The position numbers and the translations under genes were made by a program. The notes beneath the pieces were generated by a model. It was not told where the DNA came from. It was given only the letters and a program-made list of their open reading frames with translations, and did no database searches. A stretch of 5,487 nt of DNA. It comes from Anaerolineaceae bacterium (GTDB lineage: Bacteria; Chloroflexota; Anaerolineae; Anaerolineales; Anaerolineaceae). Location of the stretch: NCBI GenBank assembly GCA_011620445.1, contig WOZB01000240.1, forward strand, positions 6,613-12,099, written 5' to 3'. Shown piece after piece: positions 1-5,487 of this stretch; within the stretch, counting starts at the first letter, position 1; each line of letters starts with the position of its first letter.

Positions 1-14
1 TCAGAAACTGTCTC

Positions 15-43
15 TTCAGAAACTTCGAGAAGTGTGATAAAAT
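15..43 (+). promoter_or_regulatory. possible distal rpoB promoter (P0) with extended -10
   Basis: TTCAGA at 15-20 (4 of 6 matches to the -35 consensus) is followed after 17 bp by TAAAAT at 38-43 (5 of 6). A TG one base before the -10 gives an extended -10 (TGA at 35-37). The predicted start of transcription is near 50. The -35 is weak, and the two promoters downstream are better, so this is a possibility only. The spacer contains the near-palindrome ACTTC-GA-GAAGT (22-33), which could be an operator. Confidence 0.3.
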
Positions 44-74
44 ATTAACCTTAAGAGCCTTCTCAAAACTCGTT

Positions 75-104
75 CTGGCAGAATTGGCATTTCCGATGTA
101 TAAT
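75..104 (+). promoter_or_regulatory. rpoB promoter P1 (sigma-70 type)
   Basis: CTGGCA at 75-80 (4 of 6 matches to TTGACA) is followed after 18 bp by a perfect TATAAT at 99-104. Transcription would begin near 111 and give a leader of about 140 nt before rpoB. A perfect 7-bp inverted repeat, GAATTGG (81-87) and CCAATTC (112-118), flanks the -10 symmetrically. The call rests on consensus matching alone. Confidence 0.5.
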
Positions 105-118
105 GGTTAGTCCAATTC
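81..118. repeat. inverted repeat centred on the P1 -10 box
   Basis: GAATTGG at 81-87 and its exact reverse complement CCAATTC at 112-118 are separated by 24 bp, with the -10 hexamer TATAAT near the centre. The position between the -35 and the presumed transcription start would suit a repressor or other DNA-binding protein. A 7-bp match in AT-rich DNA can also arise by chance. Confidence 0.3.
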
Positions 119-140
119 CAACGAATAGATATTCAAACTA

Positions 141-169
141 TTGACTCGTGATCCATTTTGGTATATACT
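141..169 (+). promoter_or_regulatory. main rpoB promoter P2 (sigma-70 type)
   Basis: TTGACT at 141-146 (5 of 6) and TATACT at 164-169 (5 of 6) are spaced by exactly 17 bp, the optimum for the housekeeping sigma factor. The predicted start of transcription is near 176, giving a leader of about 74 nt that contains the hairpin at 197-224. This is the best promoter match in the window. It is closest to rpoB and is probably the main promoter of the gene. Confidence 0.7.
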
Positions 170-196
170 AATAATTTGCGCCTTACCCATAAACCC

Positions 197-227
197 ACGC
201 ACTGGCTTTACTATGCCTGTGCGTTTT
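197..227 (+). promoter_or_regulatory. leader hairpin with short T tract, possible attenuator
   Basis: ACGCAC (197-202), a T/T mismatch and GGC (204-206) pair across the 8-nt loop at 207-214 with GCC (215-217) and GTGCGT (219-224). Four T (224-227) follow. The shape is that of a weak intrinsic terminator inside the rpoB leader, downstream of all predicted promoters and 22 nt before the start codon. In E. coli a partial terminator in front of rpoB sets beta synthesis relative to the ribosomal proteins. A similar job here is inference; it may only be a stabilising 5' hairpin. Confidence 0.4.
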
Positions 228-238
228 ACTCATTGTTT

Positions 239-243
239 AGGAG
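239..243 (+). promoter_or_regulatory. rpoB ribosome binding site
   Basis: AGGAG lies 6 nt before the ATG at 250, a good Shine-Dalgarno spacing. It favours this ATG over the in-frame ATG at 262 (residue 5). Confidence 0.75.
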
Positions 244-249
244 AAGTGA

Positions 250-4392
<4,143 letters not shown>

Positions 4393-4421
4393 CTCTCACT
4401 ACGTCAAAGATTTTTAGTTTG

Positions 4422-4450
4422 AATAGGCCACCTTGCGGTGGTCTATTTTT
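4422..4450 (+). terminator. intrinsic terminator of rpoB
   Basis: The left arm at 4422-4432 (AATAGGCCACC) pairs with the right arm at 4437-4447 (GGTGGTCTATT) through 11 pairs including one G-U, around the loop TTGC. T4446-T4450 form the U tract. It begins 30 bases after the rpoB stop. No T tract follows on the minus strand, so it appears to act only on rpoB transcripts. Confidence 0.88.
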
Positions 4451-4459
4451 ATCTCAATG

Positions 4460-4496
4460 GGTCATCCCGAGGCCCTGCTGAAGGATCTGTTTTTCC
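4460..4496. repeat. probable dispersed intergenic repeat
   Basis: GGTCATCCCGAGG, a short GC segment, then CTGAAGGATCTG and five T recall the family of short intergenic repeats beginning TGTCATCCTGAG and ending GAAGGATCTG. These occur in many copies in Chloroflexota and some other bacterial genomes. The ends ATCC and GGAT can pair. Only one copy lies in the window, so repetition itself cannot be shown here. Confidence 0.4.
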
Positions 4497-4513
4497 TCAA
4501 TCCCCTAAGGCCT

Positions 4514-5164
4514 TCAAGCAAATTTGGTAGAGCTTGTATCTATCTTTTTACGGGCATGCACGCGCTCAATCACCCCCAAACTCAGGCGTTCCGCCTCAAC
4601 AACCTCAAAGCCCAGGCTTTCCAGCTGCAGCAGCGGCCGGCGCCGAAAGTGCTCGCCATGGGCAGGGATGGAGTAAAGCTCCAATAACCACTGAAGAACC
4701 CGCACGAGGAAACTGCTGGAAATGATGTGATCGGCCAGCAGCAGCCTGCCCCCGGGTTTGAGCACGCGCTGCATCTCTGCCAGGGCTTGGCGCTCATCCT
4801 CAACGCCGCACAAGGCGTAAGTGCAGACCACCGAGTCAAAACTGGCTTCCGCGTAGGGCAGGGCCAGCGCATCCCCTTGCGTATAGGTGACGTCAAGATT
4901 CAACTGGGGAGATTTGTTGAGGGCGCCCTGCATCATCAGCCGGCTGAACTCGAGCCCGAAAAGATCTGTCTCCGGCGGGTAGAAATCCAGGTTTAGCCCC
5001 GTGCCGATGGCCACCTCCAGCGTTTTTCCGCTTGCCCGGCTGCCCACCCAGGCCCGGCTGCTCGCCAAAAAGCGCCTGTCTACAGCAGAAATGGAGCGGT
5101 CATAGCTGCTGGCGGTGGTTTTCCAGTAGTTTTTTTGCTTTTGCCTTGCTTCCTGGTTGAGCAT
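4514..5164 (-). CDS. class I SAM-dependent methyltransferase (UbiE/COQ5-like, Methyltransf_11 type)
   Basis: This is a 216-residue Rossmann-fold methyltransferase that should transfer a methyl group from S-adenosylmethionine; its substrate cannot be told from the sequence. Visible motifs are YD (21-22) in the N-terminal helix, motif I LEVAIGTGLNL (49-59), the ribose-binding acidic E72 in FGLEFS, and D98 in QGDALALP near the adenine. FDSVVCTYALCGVED (109-123) and EMQRVLKPGGRLLLADH (130-146) follow. Motif I has Ala where the first Gly is usual, a variant I believe is common in the subgroup with GEHFRRRPL (170-178) and ERVHARK (200-206) near the end. No signal peptide or clear membrane helix is seen, so it should be cytoplasmic, though 151-166 is hydrophobic. 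No other in-frame ATG precedes motif I, so M1 is the likely start. It is convergent with rpoB. A role in lipid or quinone methylation is only a guess. Confidence 0.88.
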   Translation of the reverse strand: MLNQEARQKQKNYWKTTASSYDRSISAVDRRFLASSRAWVGSRASGKTLEVAIGTGLNLDFYPPETDLFGLEFSRLMMQGALNKSPQLNLDVTYTQGDALALPYAEASFDSVVCTYALCGVEDERQALAEMQRVLKPGGRLLLADHIISSSFLVRVLQWLLELYSIPAHGEHFRRRPLLQLESLGFEVVEAERLSLGVIERVHARKKIDTSSTKFA

Positions 5165-5168
5165 ATTG

Positions 5169-5179
5169 CCTCAATTATA
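5169..5179 (-). promoter_or_regulatory. possible -10 box and Shine-Dalgarno of the methyltransferase gene
   Basis: On the minus strand a perfect TATAAT (5179-5174) and GAGG (5172-5169) precede the ATG at 5164. GAGG is only 4 nt from the ATG. If TATAAT were the true -10, transcription would begin about 3 nt before the ATG and exclude the Shine-Dalgarno, so both cannot act together. No good -35 is seen 16-18 bp upstream. Either the transcript is nearly leaderless or the promoter lies further up. Confidence 0.3.
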
Positions 5180-5236
5180 AATTGCGCTGCTTTTCACTTC
5201 CTCAATACCTTAGGCAGGGTCATTGGGTTCAAGGCT

Positions 5237-5242
5237 TATACT
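5237..5242 (+). promoter_or_regulatory. isolated -10-like hexamer before the small ORF
   Basis: TATACT at 5237-5242 is the same hexamer as the -10 of rpoB P2. It would place a transcription start near 5249, about 25 nt before the ATG at 5274. No -35 match is present at the right distance, so support is weak. Confidence 0.15.
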
Positions 5243-5273
5243 TCGATTTGCCGAAGGGAACCGCCCTGTAATC

Positions 5274-5432
5274 ATGGACGATAAACACAATGACTTTGAT
5301 GATTTCGTCGGTTACGTTGCCATGGTCAATAGCGAAAATTCGTCGCTGAGCGGTTGCGGATTTTTCACACCCACCCTTATCACTGTTTTGCTAAATCTTT
5401 GCCTCCTCTCCACCTGTTTGGGAGGCAAGTAG
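5274..5432 (+). CDS. doubtful small ORF, possible 52-residue membrane peptide
   Basis: From ATG 5274 the frame encodes a polar acidic N-terminus (MDDKHNDFDDF) and then a Cys-containing hydrophobic stretch, roughly residues 29-50 (FFTPTLITVLLNLCLLSTC), ending in GGK. This arrangement suits a small single-pass membrane protein. Support is thin: the nearest purine-rich site, AAGGGA (5254-5259), is 14 nt from the ATG, and no full promoter is seen. The frame stays open upstream to a TTG at 5223, which would give 69 residues. The 3' end overlaps the inverted repeat at 5401-5426. I do not recognise a family. Confidence 0.3.
   Translation: MDDKHNDFDDFVGYVAMVNSENSSLSGCGFFTPTLITVLLNLCLLSTCLGGK
5401..5426. 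repeat. inverted repeat at the end of the small ORF
   Basis: GCCTCC (5401-5406) and GGAGGC (5421-5426) are perfect arms around a 14-base loop, and TT/AA outside extends the stem to 8 pairs. Neither strand has a following T tract, so it is not a typical intrinsic terminator. It might protect an RNA 3' end or bind a protein. Confidence 0.4.
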
Positions 5433-5487
5433 ACTTGTTATCCTGGCATTTACAGAGAACTTAGAAATCTGCTTTGCTCTTAGGTAG

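Larger units (their letters stand above)
5165..5487. other. 323-base terminal region without a firm gene
   Basis: Apart from the methyltransferase upstream signals, the doubtful small ORF (5274-5432), a small hairpin CTTCG/CGAAG at 5241-5256 and the inverted repeat at 5401-5426, I see nothing. There is no tRNA-like fold, no CRISPR spacing and no recognisable start of a next gene before the window ends. Confidence 0.5.

Noticed and set aside
4433..4687. 84-codon plus-strand ORF after rpoB
   Set aside because: It begins inside the rpoB terminator stem, crosses the repeat-like segment and is antisense to the methyltransferase.
4727..4996. 89-codon plus-strand ORF
   Set aside because: It is antisense to the core motifs of the methyltransferase and resembles no family.
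5223..5273. TTG start at 5223 extending the small ORF to 69 residues
   Set aside because: Only a weak AGGG lies 3 nt upstream, and the added residues have no recognisable feature; the ATG at 5274 is preferred though also unproven.
5401..5432. Inverted repeat at the small ORF end as an intrinsic terminator
   Set aside because: There is no T tract after the stem on either strand, and the loop is long.

Overview
The window is ordinary core chromosome carrying a complete rpoB, which encodes the RNA polymerase beta subunit (1,380 residues). The N-terminal wording of the protein, its compact lobe without the large Escherichia coli-type insertions, and the moderate GC content with an AT-rich leader most resemble Chloroflexota, probably an Anaerolineae-like member. 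This placement is by recognition only and is not certain.

Layout: positions 1-249 are non-coding and hold at least one very good sigma-70-type promoter (TTGACT, 17 bp, TATACT), a second good one, a weaker third, a hairpin followed by four T in the 5' leader, and an AGGAG ribosome binding site. rpoB fills 250-4392. A strong intrinsic terminator follows at 4422-4450. A short stretch that looks like a dispersed intergenic repeat lies at 4460-4496. A class I SAM-dependent methyltransferase runs convergently on the minus strand (4514-5164). The last 323 bases (5165-5487) hold the presumed methyltransferase upstream signals and a doubtful 52-codon ORF for a small membrane peptide.

rpoB appears to be transcribed alone. 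It has its own promoters and terminator, no rplL precedes it within 249 bp, and no rpoC follows it. In most bacteria rpoB sits in rplKAJL-rpoBC. The protein has two lineage-type insertions: about 50 residues that look like a beta-prime-type module (residues ~498-556), and about 155 Trp-rich residues near the C-terminus (~985-1160). It also has a Gly-rich, acidic C-terminal tail and two changes in the rifamycin pocket (Asp to Glu and Arg to Thr at the positions of E. coli 516 and 529). The methyltransferase has no evident functional link to rpoB. I see no defence system, mobile element, CRISPR array or other clearly new system; the main interest is in the RNA polymerase subunit itself.
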